Positions 17,357-27,165 of a stretch of 64,000 bases of DNA are shown piece after piece; the stretch's first letter is position 1; every line of letters begins with the position of its first letter. The position numbers and the translations under genes are program-made. The stretch is from Ruegeria sp. ANG-S4. GTDB taxonomy: Bacteria; Pseudomonadota; Alphaproteobacteria; Rhodobacterales; Rhodobacteraceae. Under the pieces are notes generated by a model. The model saw only the letters and a list, made by a program, of their open reading frames with translations, was not told the origin of the DNA and searched no databases. The stretch lies in contig NZ_JWLK01000001.1 in assembly GCF_000814005.1 (NCBI RefSeq), positions 62,001 through 126,000 on the forward strand, in the 5' to 3' direction.

Positions 17357-19831
17357 ATGAGCGAGAATGACGGCAAAAAGACATTGGGTCTTCGTGGCGG
17401 GGCGCGCCCCGGAAACGTGAAACAGAGTTTCAGCCACGGACGGACCAAGAATGTCGTGGTGGAAACCAAGCGCAAGCGCGTTGTGGTTCCCAAGCCGGGT
17501 GCCAGCAAGCCGGGTGGCAGCGCTGCGCCATCGGGTGATCCTTCGCGTCGTCCTGCGGGAATTTCCGACGCCGAAATGGCAAGACGGATGAAGGCATTGC
17601 AGGCCGCCAAGGCCCGCGAAGCCGAAGAGACCGCTGCCCGCGAGGCCGAAGAAAAAGCTCGCGAGGAAGAGCGCGCCCGCCGCCGTGCCGAGCAAGAGGC
17701 CAAGGAACGCGAACAGCGCGAAGCCGAAGAAAAAGCGCGCGCCAAAGCCGAGGAAGAAGAACGCAAGCGTCAGGAGGCAGAAGAAGCGGCCAAACGCGCG
17801 GCGTCCGCCCCGGCACCGGAAGAACCGAAAGCGGCACGTGGCCCGGCCAGCAAGCCTGCGCCTGCGGCGACACCGCGCAAACAGGATCGCGAACGCGAAC
17901 AACGCGGGTCGCGCAAGGGTCGTGATGACAACCGCCGCTCGGGCAAGCTGACACTGGGTCAGGCCACCGGGGGCGAGGGCAACCGACAGCGCTCGATGGC
18001 ATCCATGAAGCGCAAGCAAGAGCGTGCGCGCCAAAAGGCGATGGGTGCCCCGGTCGAACGCGAAAAGGTAATCCGCGACGTGCAGTTGCCCGAGGCGATC
18101 ATGGTCTCGGAACTGGCCAACCGGATGGCGGAACGTGTCGCTGATGTGGTCAAGTCGTTGATGCAAATGGGCATGATGGTCACGCAGAATCAGACCATTG
18201 ATGCCGATACCGCTGAACTGATCATCGAAGAGTTTGGCCACAAGGTCACGCGCGTATCCGACTCGGATGTCGAGGACGTCATCAAAGAGGCGGAAGACAG
18301 CGAAGACGATCTGCAGCCGCGCCCACCCGTGATCACGATCATGGGTCACGTCGACCACGGCAAAACCTCGTTGCTGGATGCGATCCGCGACGCGCGGGTT
18401 GTGGCAGGCGAGGCCGGTGGCATCACCCAGCATATCGGTGCCTATCAGGTGAAAACCGATGGCGGCACGACGCTGACGTTCCTGGATACACCGGGCCACG
18501 CGGCCTTTACCTCGATGCGGTCACGCGGGGCGCAGGTCACGGATATCGTGGTTCTTGTTGTTGCCGCCGACGATGCGGTGATGCCGCAGACGATTGAGGC
18601 GATCAACCACGCCAAGGCGGCCGGAGTGCCGATGATCGTGGCGATCAACAAGGTCGACAAGCCCGAGGCAAACCCGGACAAGGTCCGCACCGATCTCCTT
18701 CAGCACGAGGTGATCGTCGAGAAGATGTCTGGTGAAGTACAGGACGTCGAGGTTTCGGCCATGACCGGTCAGGGTCTGGACGAACTGCTGGAAGCCATCG
18801 CGCTGCAGGCCGAGATTCTGGAACTGAAAGCCAACCCCGACCGCGCCGCCCAAGGTGCCGTGATCGAGGCGCAGCTTGACGTGGGCCGTGGTCCCGTGGC
18901 CACTGTTCTGGTTCAGAACGGCACGCTGCATCAGGGTGATATCTTTGTTGTGGGTGAGCAATACGGTAAGGTCCGCGCGCTGATCAACGACAAGGGCGAG
19001 CGCGTCAAGGAAGCTGGTCCTTCGGTTCCGGTCGAGGTTCTGGGCCTGAACGGTACGCCTGAGGCCGGTGACGTTCTGAACGTCACCGAGACCGAAGCGC
19101 AGGCCCGTGAGATCGCCGCCTATCGTGAGCAAGCCGCCAAGGACAAACGCGCCGCCGCTGGTGCCGCGACCACCCTTGAGCAGCTGATGCAGAAGGCCAA
19201 GGAAGACGAGAACGTGGCCGAGCTGCCGATCCTCGTCAAAGCTGACGTGCAGGGGTCTGCCGAAGCCATCGTTCAGGCGATGGAGAAAATCGGGAACGAC
19301 GAAGTGCGCGTACGTGTTCTGCACTCGGGCGTTGGCGCGATTACCGAGACGGATATCGGCCTCGCCGAAGCGTCTGGTGCGCCAGTCATGGGCTTCAACG
19401 TCCGTGCCAACGCATCGGCGCGGAACACCGCGAACCAGAAGGGTGTCGAGATCCGCTATTACTCGGTGATCTACGACCTTGTGGACGACGTGAAAGCCGC
19501 CGCATCCGGCCTGCTGAGCGCCGAGATCCGCGAGAAGTTCATCGGTTACGCTGAGATCCGCGAAGTCTTCAAGGTTACCGGCGTCGGCAAGGTTGCAGGC
19601 TGTCTGGTGACCGAAGGCGTTGCCCGCCGTTCGGCAGGCGTGCGCCTGCTGCGCGACAACGTGGTGATCCACGAAGGCACGCTGAAAACGCTCAAGCGCT
19701 TCAAGGACGAGGTGGCCGAGGTCCAGTCGGGTCAGGAATGCGGTATGGCGTTCGAGAACTACGACGATATCCGGCAGGGCGACGTGATCGAAATCTTCGA
19801 GCGTGAAGAGGTTACTCGGACGCTGGATTGA
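17357..19831 (+). CDS. infB: Translation initiation factor IF-2
   Basis: GTPase that places initiator tRNA on the 30S subunit. The 824-residue product has a long charged N-terminal region with an Ala/Arg/Glu-rich coiled coil (about 75-155), an IF2-N segment ([21 protein letters not shown]), and the G domain with G1 [10 protein letters not shown]2/G3 [11 protein letters not shown] and DTPGHAAF, G4 NKVDKPEA. Domains II, III and IV follow. It is the last gene of the rimP operon, with a strong terminator after it. Confidence 0.98.
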   Translation: MSENDGKKTLGLRGGARPGNVKQSFSHGRTKNVVVETKRKRVVVPKPGASKPGGSAAPSGDPSRRPAGISDAEMARRMKALQAAKAREAEETAAREAEEKAREEERARRRAEQEAKEREQREAEEKARAKAEEEERKRQEAEEAAKRAASAPAPEEPKAARGPASKPAPAATPRKQDREREQRGSRKGRDDNRRSGKLTLGQATGGEGNRQRSMASMKRKQERARQKAMGAPVEREKVIRDVQLPEAIMVSELANRMAERVADVVKSLMQMGMMVTQNQTIDADTAELIIEEFGHKVTRVSDSDVEDVIKEAEDSEDDLQPRPPVITIMGHVDHGKTSLLDAIRDARVVAGEAGGITQHIGAYQVKTDGGTTLTFLDTPGHAAFTSMRSRGAQVTDIVVLVVAADDAVMPQTIEAINHAKAAGVPMIVAINKVDKPEANPDKVRTDLLQHEVIVEKMSGEVQDVEVSAMTGQGLDELLEAIALQAEILELKANPDRAAQGAVIEAQLDVGRGPVATVLVQNGTLHQGDIFVVGEQYGKVRALINDKGERVKEAGPSVPVEVLGLNGTPEAGDVLNVTETEAQAREIAAYREQAAKDKRAAAGAATTLEQLMQKAKEDENVAELPILVKADVQGSAEAIVQAMEKIGNDEVRVRVLHSGVGAITETDIGLAEASGAPVMGFNVRANASARNTANQKGVEIRYYSVIYDLVDDVKAAASGLLSAEIREKFIGYAEIREVFKVTGVGKVAGCLVTEGVARRSAGVRLLRDNVVIHEGTLKTLKRFKDEVAEVQSGQECGMAFENYDDIRQGDVIEIFEREEVTRTLD

Positions 19832-19856
19832 TCCAGGTTTGAAGTGAAATATTTAG

Positions 19857-19884
19857 CGGCGACCTTTTGGGTCGCCGTTTTTTT
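19857..19884 (+). terminator. Intrinsic terminator of the rimP-nusA-infB operon
   Basis: CGGCGACC (19857-19864), loop TTTTG, GGTCGCCG (19870-19877), then seven T. An 8-bp GC-rich stem directly after infB. Confidence 0.95.
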
Positions 19885-20089
19885 GTCCTGCCAGAAGTTC
19901 TTCGACCCCATGGACAATCGCGGTTGGTTTAATCGGTTTCCGGCTTCAAAAGAAAATTACCGAACGTCTGCTCTGCGGGACAAAGTTGTCATCTAGCTCT
20001 TTTTGTTAAACGTCCGCAATCTGACTTCAGAAGTATCTCTCTGCGAGATAAACATCGTTGGGTTAGTAAATTTTCTTGGAGACATCACG

Positions 20090-20800
20090 ATGGGTACAGG
20101 AGATCTGGACAAAAAATTCTGGCTAGGAATCATACTTTCAACCGCCGCGACTTTCGTTGGGGTATTTCTTGCCCTGTTCGCAAGCAACGTTAACGAAGAC
20201 TGGCAGGCAACAGAAAATTTTGAAGCTCTCAGAACAATTGCAATTGACGAGTGTTACCAAACGCGGGATTTGGCGGAAAACCTTATCTTTTTTTGGGAAG
20301 ATGATGGGCCGAATTTCTCGTCATCACCTGAAGAGTTTTCCTTTCTACTTCAGGGATTACCCCATCCCGGCATCTTGTATGATGCTATCGAAAAAGATTT
20401 GAATTTTGCGACGAAGCTTGAACCTGAAACGTATAGACTATTGTTGAATTCTCGACATGAAGTCGGAGGCTCGATCCATGAATACAATAGATTGGTTAGC
20501 GAAACCGCTTCAATGCTGAAATTTGCAAAATTTTCAGGTCTTTCTGGAGATGACAAGCGACGATTAGATAGCACGTTAAGTGATGTTTCTAAGCAGGCGA
20601 ATGAAGTTCTAATATCCTCATCACGCAGTATCTTCTTTAGCTGCATTGCATTGGTTATCGATCAGTGCGGGGCGACAATCGAGTTTAAGAAGTTTCATGC
20701 GGCTTGGGAGGATTTCAATACTATAGATCTAGGGGACCTTGACGACCGAAAGTCATGCTCTGATATTTACTCGACAGTAAAATACGAAACTGCTGAGTGA
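20090..20800 (+). CDS. Unknown protein with N-terminal membrane segment
   Basis: The 236-residue product is not recognised. It has one membrane segment near the N-terminus (KFWLGIILSTAATFVGVFLALFA, about residues 9-31), followed by a hydrophilic helical region predicted to lie in the periplasm or cytoplasm (NEDWQATENFEALRTIAIDECYQ). ATG 20090 has a GGAG about 9 bases upstream; an in-frame ATG at 20003 adds non-membrane sequence. Composition is clearly AT-richer than infB or kynB, so it was probably acquired. It lies just outside the duplicated kynB segment that follows. Confidence 0.6.
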   Translation: MGTGDLDKKFWLGIILSTAATFVGVFLALFASNVNEDWQATENFEALRTIAIDECYQTRDLAENLIFFWEDDGPNFSSSPEEFSFLLQGLPHPGILYDAIEKDLNFATKLEPETYRLLLNSRHEVGGSIHEYNRLVSETASMLKFAKFSGLSGDDKRRLDSTLSDVSKQANEVLISSSRSIFFSCIALVIDQCGATIEFKKFHAAWEDFNTIDLGDLDDRKSCSDIYSTVKYETAE

Positions 20801-20932
20801 CATGTCGATCTCCGTCTCTGGACGATTTGGCCGTAGAACTGACGTTCGATCAGGTCGCAGCATTTGACGCTCTGGGCTCAAAGCGGACATTCTTGACGCC
20901 GCAGAAAATACCGTTGCTTATTTCGATCCCGC

Positions 20933-21086
20933 CAAAAACGTCCCCGGATGCATGATGATATCGAAATGCTGCATGCCCTATTGCAATTCGAAATTGACCG
21001 AATGCCCACCTTTGCGAAGCAATTCAGCATAGTCGCGGCTCTGGCGGATAAACTCGGGCGTGTCATTTTCGGCCACTGTGACGTGA
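20933..21086 (-). pseudogene. Duplicated and decayed 3' fragment of kynB
   Basis: These 154 bases align without gaps to 22387-22540, the 3' end of kynB, with 7 mismatches (about 95% identity). In the kynB frame one change creates a stop (CAA TAG where the intact gene has CAA ATG), and the terminal residues differ. The copy therefore cannot be translated to a full end and has no 5' part. Together with the intact copy it brackets the gene at 21159-22130. The rest of 20801-21158 has no recognisable gene, apart from a motif like GGGCTCAAAGCGGACATTC at 20874-20892. Confidence 0.85.
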
Positions 21087-21158
21087 CCGACTTTGCCAGG
21101 GCGCGAAGTTCTAATTTGTTTAACGCTGCTCTCCAATTCTGATTTCGAACGAAACTCG

Positions 21159-22130
21159 CTAGGTATTCACCGTAGTTGTTGGAATGCAGATTTCTGCATC
21201 GAGGATTGACGCGAAGGGTACCATCTCAAGTGAATGGTTTCCCTCTTTCCCTTGCGGCGAGACATCCCGCCGAACCGGGCTGGAAGTAACCGCCCGAGTA
21301 AGAGCAGACGCATCGACAGGCGAACAAGATACAGCTTGAGGTGCTCTACTATCTTGAGAAAACCATTCAGCATACACCTCTCTGAATTCTTCAAAAAGAA
21401 GGACGTCCACCTTCGGCCTCTTACGACGAAACCAGCCTGCGGAGGGTGCGGTCTCGTTTCGATAGGCCACAACGATATCGACTTGTGGACAAATCATCGG
21501 GACACCGTCACCCCAAACGACGCCTGTCTTCAACTCACCATCAAATTGAAAGAAGTCAATCTTCGGGACGAATAAATCTTCGTCCAAATCGAAGGTGAAT
21601 TCGTCTCGATTGAAATTCCACTTCCATGCGGCATCAAGGACGTGTTTGGGAAGACTCTCCGGCTTTGAAAGAACCGCATCAGAGTTCAGGAGCGCAGATA
21701 CGGCCTTTTGCGCATGCTCGCGGTAGGGAAGCGTAAGTTGGTCTGCCGCGGAGAATTTTTCGTAGACCAATTGTTGCTGAGGGTCAAAAAACTGGACAGG
21801 CAGTTCATCTGACAAGGCCATCAGCTCAGTCGCGGCTTCATTCGCGAAAGCGGTCGGACGACAAAAATTCAAGCGGAGAAAGCCAATTTGACTTGGCTGA
21901 ACCGGCGGATCTTCAACAGCTATTTCGTCTGATCCAGGAGGCATAAAGCTCCACTGAAAATGAACTCCGGTTTCGGAATTTTCGTACATGACATCGTCGC
22001 CAGAAGATTCGTAATTTGGACGGGTCGCAAGGAAGTCGCAGACTTGCTTGCGCATCTCGTCACCAAAATCTGACGTTAGGAATAAATCGTAGCTCAATTT
22101 CTGTCTTTCACTGTTTAGGGTTGGAACCAC
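21159..22130 (-). CDS. Unknown protein in a segment bracketed by kynB repeats
   Basis: The 323-residue product is not recognised. It starts with a GTG; the frame remains open upstream (SHCIEIYEVTV), so the true start is uncertain. It has no membrane segment or signal peptide; notable parts are RKQVCDFLATRPNYESSGDDVMYE near the N-terminus, a Trp-rich centre (VLDAAWKWNFNRDEFTFDLDEDL) and a basic patch AGWFRRKRPKVD. The C-terminal 60 residues are Ser/Thr-rich and low in structure. AT-rich composition and the flanking repeats indicate horizontal acquisition. No partner gene lies within the bracketed segment. Confidence 0.55.
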   Translation of the reverse strand: MVPTLNSERQKLSYDLFLTSDFGDEMRKQVCDFLATRPNYESSGDDVMYENSETGVHFQWSFMPPGSDEIAVEDPPVQPSQIGFLRLNFCRPTAFANEAATELMALSDELPVQFFDPQQQLVYEKFSAADQLTLPYREHAQKAVSALLNSDAVLSKPESLPKHVLDAAWKWNFNRDEFTFDLDEDLFVPKIDFFQFDGELKTGVVWGDGVPMICPQVDIVVAYRNETAPSAGWFRRKRPKVDVLLFEEFREVYAEWFSQDSRAPQAVSCSPVDASALTRAVTSSPVRRDVSPQGKEGNHSLEMVPFASILDAEICIPTTTVNT

Positions 22131-22371
22131 GGTTACTTCATAGATTTCAATGCAATGAGAGAACAGATGCGTATCATCAAAAGTAGAAGTAAATCGGATT
22201 CGACCGGTATGTGTGGTAATCAGCGAAAGCCATCGCTGGCCGCAAGACGCATTGGAATCAGATTTCGGCCTCGAATTAGGCGTTCGAGGCGTTGCCCTAC
22301 AATCCAGTCTGTCTTTTTAGCATTGGTTTGCGATGCAAAGTTCGAATCTGCCGGATGCTTGGTACCCTTGA

Positions 22372-23199
22372 CTACCGAAGCACAGGCAAAAACGTCCCCG
22401 GATGCATGATGATATCGAAATGCTGCATGCCCATTTGCAATTCGAAATTTACCGAATGCCCGCTTTTGCGAAGCAATTCGGCATAGTCACGGCTCTGGCG
22501 GATAAACTCGGGCGTGTCATTTTCGGCCACTGTGACGTGATAGCGCGGACCGGGTCGGGGCAGGTGCCGGATCGGGGACAGGTCGTTCACCTCAACCGGG
22601 GTCAGTTGCAACGGGTCATTCGCCGTCGTCAGGCTAATCGGTTCAAGATCGTAAACGCCGCTGATCAGGATCACGTCCCGCACCCGCAGTCTTGCCCGTG
22701 CCAGCGCATCGGCCGAGGTCGCCATAATCATGCTGGCCAGATGTGCGCCAGCGCTGTGCCCCGACAGCGTAACGCGGGACGGGTCGAACCCAAGGCTATG
22801 CGCGTTGGCGGAAAGCCACAAAAGGGCATTGCGGCATTCCGCGACCATATCGCCAATCCGCGCATCGGGCGCGAGCGTGTAGTTCAACGTCGCAAAAGAC
22901 TGCTCGGCTTCGATCAATGCCGGAGCCATCATGGCCGATTCGCGCTGGCTCAGCGCTTGCCAATAGCCACCGTGAATAAAGACATGCAGCGGCGCACCCG
23001 CGCCCTTGGCCGGAAAGAAATCCAGAACCTGTGCCGCGCCATCGCCGTAGGAGAGGTTCTCATTCACCACCATCTTCGCGCGATGCTGTGCGCTCAGCGC
23101 GGCATAGCTGTCGATGTAGGGTGTCAGATCTCCGCCGATCATTGAACTGGGCGAATATTCCTGCTCCAGTTCTTGCTGAGAAAAACCCCGGTACAGCAC
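22372..23199 (-). CDS. kynB: Kynurenine formamidase-like alpha/beta hydrolase
   Basis: Probable arylformamidase, hydrolysing N-formylkynurenine made by the adjacent tryptophan dioxygenase. The 275-residue product is of the alpha/beta hydrolase type (AFMID-like), not the metal-dependent KynB fold: oxyanion motif VFIHGGYWQALS, nucleophile GHSAGAHLAS, and C-terminal acid and His in ENDTPEFIRQ and GMQHFDIIMH. It lies 2 bases after kynA. The gene symbol is by function; the fold is that of animal-type enzymes. Its 3' end (22387-22540) is duplicated at 20933-21086. Confidence 0.88.
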   Translation of the reverse strand: MLYRGFSQQELEQEYSPSSMIGGDLTPYIDSYAALSAQHRAKMVVNENLSYGDGAAQVLDFFPAKGAGAPLHVFIHGGYWQALSQRESAMMAPALIEAEQSFATLNYTLAPDARIGDMVAECRNALLWLSANAHSLGFDPSRVTLSGHSAGAHLASMIMATSADALARARLRVRDVILISGVYDLEPISLTTANDPLQLTPVEVNDLSPIRHLPRPGPRYHVTVAENDTPEFIRQSRDYAELLRKSGHSVNFELQMGMQHFDIIMHPGTFLPVLR

Positions 23200-23201
23200 G
23201 T

Positions 23202-24083
23202 CTACTCCTGCCCTGTGTACATCAGTTCCGTTCGCACGTCGTAGAGATCATGAAAAAAGCGCAGGTCCAAGGCCTTGCGCAGAAATGAAACACCGCTTGA
23301 CCCACCCGTTCCCGGTTGGTTTCCGATCACCCTTTCGACGGCCGTGACATGGTCGAACCGCCAACGTTGGAACAACGACTCCACATCCATCAATTTTTCG
23401 GCCAACGCGTAGAGATCCCAGTGATTTTCGGGGTCGCGAAACACCTGGTACCAGATTTTCACCACGCGGGCATCGCCGGAATAGGGCTTTGTGTAGTCGC
23501 GATCCAACAGGTCCCTTGGCACGTCAAAACCCTGACGCGCCAACATATGCAGCACTTCGTCATAGAGAGATGGTTTTGTCAGGGCCGCATTGAGCATCTC
23601 CATCACGTCTTGATCATGGGCATGCACCTTCAACGTCGAAGCGTCCTTGTTGCCCAGAATGAACTCGATTTGACGGTAGCCATAGCTTTGGAAGCCGGAG
23701 GAGCTGCCCAAGGCCTGCCGAAACGTCATGTAGTCTGAAGGGGTCATTGTCAGCAGGGTTTCCCATGCCGCAATCAGTTGCCGTTGAATTGCTTTTACCC
23801 GATCGAGGTTCTTCATCGCCGGCCCGAACTGGTCCTGCTGAAGGAAACGGCGCACTTCGACCAATTGGTGGTGCATCAGTTTCAGCCACAACTCGCTGAC
23901 CTGATGAATGATGATGAACAGCATTTCGTCCGGTTGTGCCGGATCCTGAAAGGTCTTTTGGAGGTTCAGCAGGGTTTTTAGTTGCAGGAAGTCGCCATAG
24001 CTTTTCCGATGGGTTCGCGCGAAGTCTGTGACCAGCGTGTCCTCGACCCCGCGCTCAAGATAACGATCATCCTTATCGCCCAT
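23202..24083 (-). CDS. kynA: Tryptophan 2,3-dioxygenase
   Basis: Haem enzyme that opens the indole ring of L-tryptophan to N-formylkynurenine. The 293-residue product has the family landmarks: SYGDFLQLKTLLNLQ, FIIIHQVSELWLKLMHHQL, SSSGFQSYGYRQIEF, and the haem/active-site region RWRFDHVTAVERVIGNQPGT. The start at 24083 has a strong GGAGGAG 5 bases upstream, whereas an upstream in-frame start at 24134 has none, so 24083 is chosen. It forms an operon with kynB. Confidence 0.95.
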   Translation of the reverse strand: MGDKDDRYLERGVEDTLVTDFARTHRKSYGDFLQLKTLLNLQKTFQDPAQPDEMLFIIIHQVSELWLKLMHHQLVEVRRFLQQDQFGPAMKNLDRVKAIQRQLIAAWETLLTMTPSDYMTFRQALGSSSGFQSYGYRQIEFILGNKDASTLKVHAHDQDVMEMLNAALTKPSLYDEVLHMLARQGFDVPRDLLDRDYTKPYSGDARVVKIWYQVFRDPENHWDLYALAEKLMDVESLFQRWRFDHVTAVERVIGNQPGTGGSSGVSFLRKALDLRFFHDLYDVRTELMYTGQE

Positions 24084-24145
24084 TTGCTCCTCCAAACGCT
24101 CAAGTCCCCCTTGTTTAGGGTTTGAACTCGCCAAGCGCCAGAGGA

Positions 24146-25189
24146 TCAGGTCCAGTCCAGAACCACCTTGCCCGACCGGCCTGATTTCATCGCGGCAAAC
24201 CCTTCGGCGAAATCATCCACGCCAAAGTGGTGCGTGATCACCCGGCTGACGTCCAATCCGTTTTGTAACATGGCGATCATCTTGTACCATGTCTCGAACA
24301 TCTCGCGCCCGTAGACGCCCTTGATTGTTATGGCCTTGAACACGATGCGCGACCAGTCGACCGGAGATTTTCCCGGCGGTATGCCCAACAGCGCGATCTT
24401 GCCGCCCATCACAAGCGCCTCGACCATCTGGTCCAGTGCAATCTGCGAGCCGGACATTTCCAGCCCTACGTCAAAGCCCTCTTTCATACCAAGTTCTGAA
24501 ATGACGTCCTGCAGATCCTCTTTCGACACATCGACGGTGCGGATGGTCGGAACCACATGCTCGGCCAGTTGCAGCCGGTCGGGGTTGATGTCCGTAATGA
24601 CCACATTCCGCGCACCGGCATGTCTTGCAACTGCGGCGGCCATGATGCCGATGGGACCTGCGCCAGTGATCAAGACATCCTCGCCCAGCAGATCAAAGCT
24701 GAGCGCCGTGTGAACGGCATTTCCAAGCGGGTCGAGGATCGCGCCGATTTCATCCGGAACATCCTCGGGCAAGGGAACCACGTTGAAGGCGGGCAGTTTC
24801 AGGTATTGCGCAAAGGCCCCCTGTTCATTCACGCCGATTCCCCGAGTGCCGGGATCAAGGTGGAACTTGCCTGCGCGGCTTTGACGGCTGTCGGTCGTGA
24901 TCAGATGGCCCTCGCCCGAGCAGCGTTGACCGATTTCAAGGCCGGTGACGTTGCGACCCATCTCGACAATCTCGCCCGCGAATTCGTGACCCGTAATCAT
25001 CGGGATCGGCACGGTTGCCGCGGCCCAGTCGTCCCAGTTCCAGATATGGATGTCGGTTCCGCAGATACCGGTTTTATTCACCCGGATCAGAACCTCTTCC
25101 GGTCCGATTTCGGGCACTGGCGCCTGCACCATCCAAAGCCCTTCCTCGGGCTTTGATTTCTCCAAAGCTTTCATCGTATTGGGCCGCAT
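24146..25189 (-). CDS. tdh: L-threonine 3-dehydrogenase
   Basis: Zinc- and NAD-dependent oxidation of threonine to 2-amino-3-ketobutyrate. The 347-residue product is a medium-chain dehydrogenase: catalytic zinc region [17 protein letters not shown] and [12 protein letters not shown], Rossmann motif [22 protein letters not shown], and the Tdh-specific [14 protein letters not shown]. The structural-zinc cysteine lobe of other MDRs is replaced by [17 protein letters not shown]. The kbl stop overlaps the tdh start by one base, so the two steps are translationally coupled. Confidence 0.96.
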   Translation of the reverse strand: MRPNTMKALEKSKPEEGLWMVQAPVPEIGPEEVLIRVNKTGICGTDIHIWNWDDWAAATVPIPMITGHEFAGEIVEMGRNVTGLEIGQRCSGEGHLITTDSRQSRAGKFHLDPGTRGIGVNEQGAFAQYLKLPAFNVVPLPEDVPDEIGAILDPLGNAVHTALSFDLLGEDVLITGAGPIGIMAAAVARHAGARNVVITDINPDRLQLAEHVVPTIRTVDVSKEDLQDVISELGMKEGFDVGLEMSGSQIALDQMVEALVMGGKIALLGIPPGKSPVDWSRIVFKAITIKGVYGREMFETWYKMIAMLQNGLDVSRVITHHFGVDDFAEGFAAMKSGRSGKVVLDWT

Positions 25190-26373
25190 CAGATCACTCC
25201 CAACTCTTTGCCAACCTTGCCGAAGGCCGCCAAGGCGCGATCCAGTTCATCTTTTGTCAGGGCCGCATTCATCTGCGTTCTGATCCTGGCTTGGCCGCGC
25301 GGGACAACCGGGAAGAAGAAGCCGGTGACAAAGACGCCTTCCTCGAACAGTCGCGATGCCATCTGTTGCGCCAGCGTCGCCTCGCCCAGCATGACGGGGA
25401 CGATGGGATGTTCCCCGGGCAGAAGATCAAAGCCGAGCTTTTCCAACCCGGCGCGCCAGTACTTGGTATTGCCGAACAGTTGCGCCCGCAGCATGTCGCC
25501 GTCTTCGACCAGTCGGATGGATTCGAGCCCGGCCGCGACAATGGATGGGGGCAGCGAGTTCGAGAACAAGTATGGACGTGCGCGCTGCCGCAACAGGTCG
25601 ATCACAGGCTGCGGTCCGGCAATATAGCCGCCGATTGCCCCGCCAAGGGCTTTGCCCAGCGTTCCTGTCAGGATGTCTACATCAACGTCGAAGTGATCAG
25701 GCGTTCCGGCCCCGTTTGGCCCCATGAACCCGGTGGCGTGGCAATCATCGACCATCACGATTGCGTCGTACTTGTCTGCCAGTTCGCGGATCTCGGGAAG
25801 GTTCGCCAGGTATCCGTCCATTGAGAACACGCCATCCGTGGCGATCATGATATGCCGAGCGCCATCCGCCCGCGCCTGTTGCAATCGGGCTTCCAGATCG
25901 GCCAAGTCGTTGTTCTGATAGCGATAGCGCTTCGCCTTGCACAGCCGGACACCATCGATGATCGAGGCATGATTCAAACTGTCCGAGACGATGGCGTCCT
26001 CGGGCCCCAGAAGGGGTTCGAACAGGCCGCCATTGGCATCGAAACACGCGGCGAACAGGATCGCGTCATCCTTGTTCAGAAATTCTGCCAGCTTCTGTTC
26101 CAACTCTCGGTGAATGTCCTGTGTTCCGCAAATGAACCGGACCGAGGCCATACCGTACCCTTTAGGGTCCATCGCGCCCTTGGCGGCGTCGATCAGCGCG
26201 GGATGATCAGCGAGACCCAGATAGTTGTTGGCGCACAGATTGATCACCTGTTTGTCGCCAACTGTAATCTCACCGCCCTGCGGCGAGGTGATCATGCGCT
26301 CGCGTTTATACAGACCTTCGGATTCGATCTGGGCGAGGGTATCGGTTACGTGGGACAGGAATGCGTCTGCCAT
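25189..26373 (-). CDS. kbl: Glycine C-acetyltransferase (2-amino-3-ketobutyrate CoA ligase)
   Basis: PLP enzyme cleaving 2-amino-3-ketobutyrate with CoA to glycine and acetyl-CoA, the second step after Tdh. The 394-residue product is an alpha-oxoamine synthase: [27 protein letters not shown], the PLP-binding [10 protein letters not shown], and the lysine in [12 protein letters not shown]. The start at 26373 (MADAFLSHV) has GGAG 8 bases upstream; the further in-frame ATG at 26427 is less likely. Confidence 0.96.
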   Translation of the reverse strand: MADAFLSHVTDTLAQIESEGLYKRERMITSPQGGEITVGDKQVINLCANNYLGLADHPALIDAAKGAMDPKGYGMASVRFICGTQDIHRELEQKLAEFLNKDDAILFAACFDANGGLFEPLLGPEDAIVSDSLNHASIIDGVRLCKAKRYRYQNNDLADLEARLQQARADGARHIMIATDGVFSMDGYLANLPEIRELADKYDAIVMVDDCHATGFMGPNGAGTPDHFDVDVDILTGTLGKALGGAIGGYIAGPQPVIDLLRQRARPYLFSNSLPPSIVAAGLESIRLVEDGDMLRAQLFGNTKYWRAGLEKLGFDLLPGEHPIVPVMLGEATLAQQMASRLFEEGVFVTGFFFPVVPRGQARIRTQMNAALTKDELDRALAAFGKVGKELGVI

Positions 26374-26420
26374 GGCGGTCTCCGTTTCAGCGAGTCGCGT
26401 ATCTAACATAACGGATGTAG

Positions 26421-26436
26421 TTCCCAAATGGGGGAA
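26421..26436. promoter_or_regulatory. Dyad upstream of kbl
   Basis: TTCCC (26421-26425) and GGGAA (26432-26436) separated by 6 bases, in the AT-rich gap between the regulator gene and kbl-tdh. It could bind the XRE-cupin regulator; this is inference from position. A weaker AT-rich hairpin (AAAATCC/GGATTTT near 26453-26475) may end the regulator transcript. Confidence 0.25.
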
Positions 26437-26483
26437 TTACAATATAAAAGACAAAAATCCGTAAAGATGGATTTTGATCAGAG

Positions 26484-27050
26484 TCAGGCGTTCTTGACGA
26501 TCAGGAACACGCGGGCTGGTCCGTCCGCGACAATCGAATGCACCACATCCGCCGCGTAGCGGGCGGTGTCGCCCTTTTGCAGGTCGCGCGACGCTGCACC
26601 GGAAGTAACACGGATTGCGCCTTCAAGCACGGTCAGCTGTTCGCGAGCGCCACGGGCATGGGGTTGGCTGGTCAGGCTGCCATCGGCATCAAAATCGATA
26701 TCATAAACCTCGTGTCCGCCAGCCTCTTCCGGAGGCGACAGGATGCGGATACGACAGTTTTGGCCCATATTGTCGATGCTGGGCACTTCGGCTTTGCGCA
26801 GCACTTCCACCTGATCCGATGTGTTCGCCTCTTCCAGAAGACCGGCAAAATCCACCTGCAAAGCACGGGTCAGATTCCAAAGGGTCGAGATCGTCGGGCT
26901 GGATTCACCCCGTTCGATCTGGCTGACCATCGAGCGGGACACACCGCTGAGATTGGCCACCGCCTCAAGCGACAGTCCCTTGGCCCGTCGCGCCTCTTTC
27001 AAGCGGGCGGGCAGGCGTGTCAGGATATCGTCTGTTTTGTCCGTCATCAC
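26484..27050 (-). CDS. XRE family regulator with C-terminal cupin
   Basis: The 188-residue product has an N-terminal helix-turn-helix (RLKEARRAKGLSLEAVANLSGVSRSMVSQIERGESSPTI is the region, about 16-55) and a C-terminal cupin (HARGAREQLTVLEGAIRV to DVVHSIVADGPARVFLIV, about 120-188). Such proteins usually sense a small metabolite. It lies just upstream of kbl-tdh on the same strand and is probably their regulator, as seen in other alphaproteobacteria. Confidence 0.9.
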   Translation of the reverse strand: MMTDKTDDILTRLPARLKEARRAKGLSLEAVANLSGVSRSMVSQIERGESSPTISTLWNLTRALQVDFAGLLEEANTSDQVEVLRKAEVPSIDNMGQNCRIRILSPPEEAGGHEVYDIDFDADGSLTSQPHARGAREQLTVLEGAIRVTSGAASRDLQKGDTARYAADVVHSIVADGPARVFLIVKNA

Positions 27051-27165
27051 GGAATTTGATGGGCCCTGAGCAGGCTTTTGTCAATCGCACCTGTGACGGG
27101 ACGTCCCAGGGGACAGGTCCGCCCGGCGGGTGCATACTGTGGCCAAATTCAGGAGGAACACGCCC

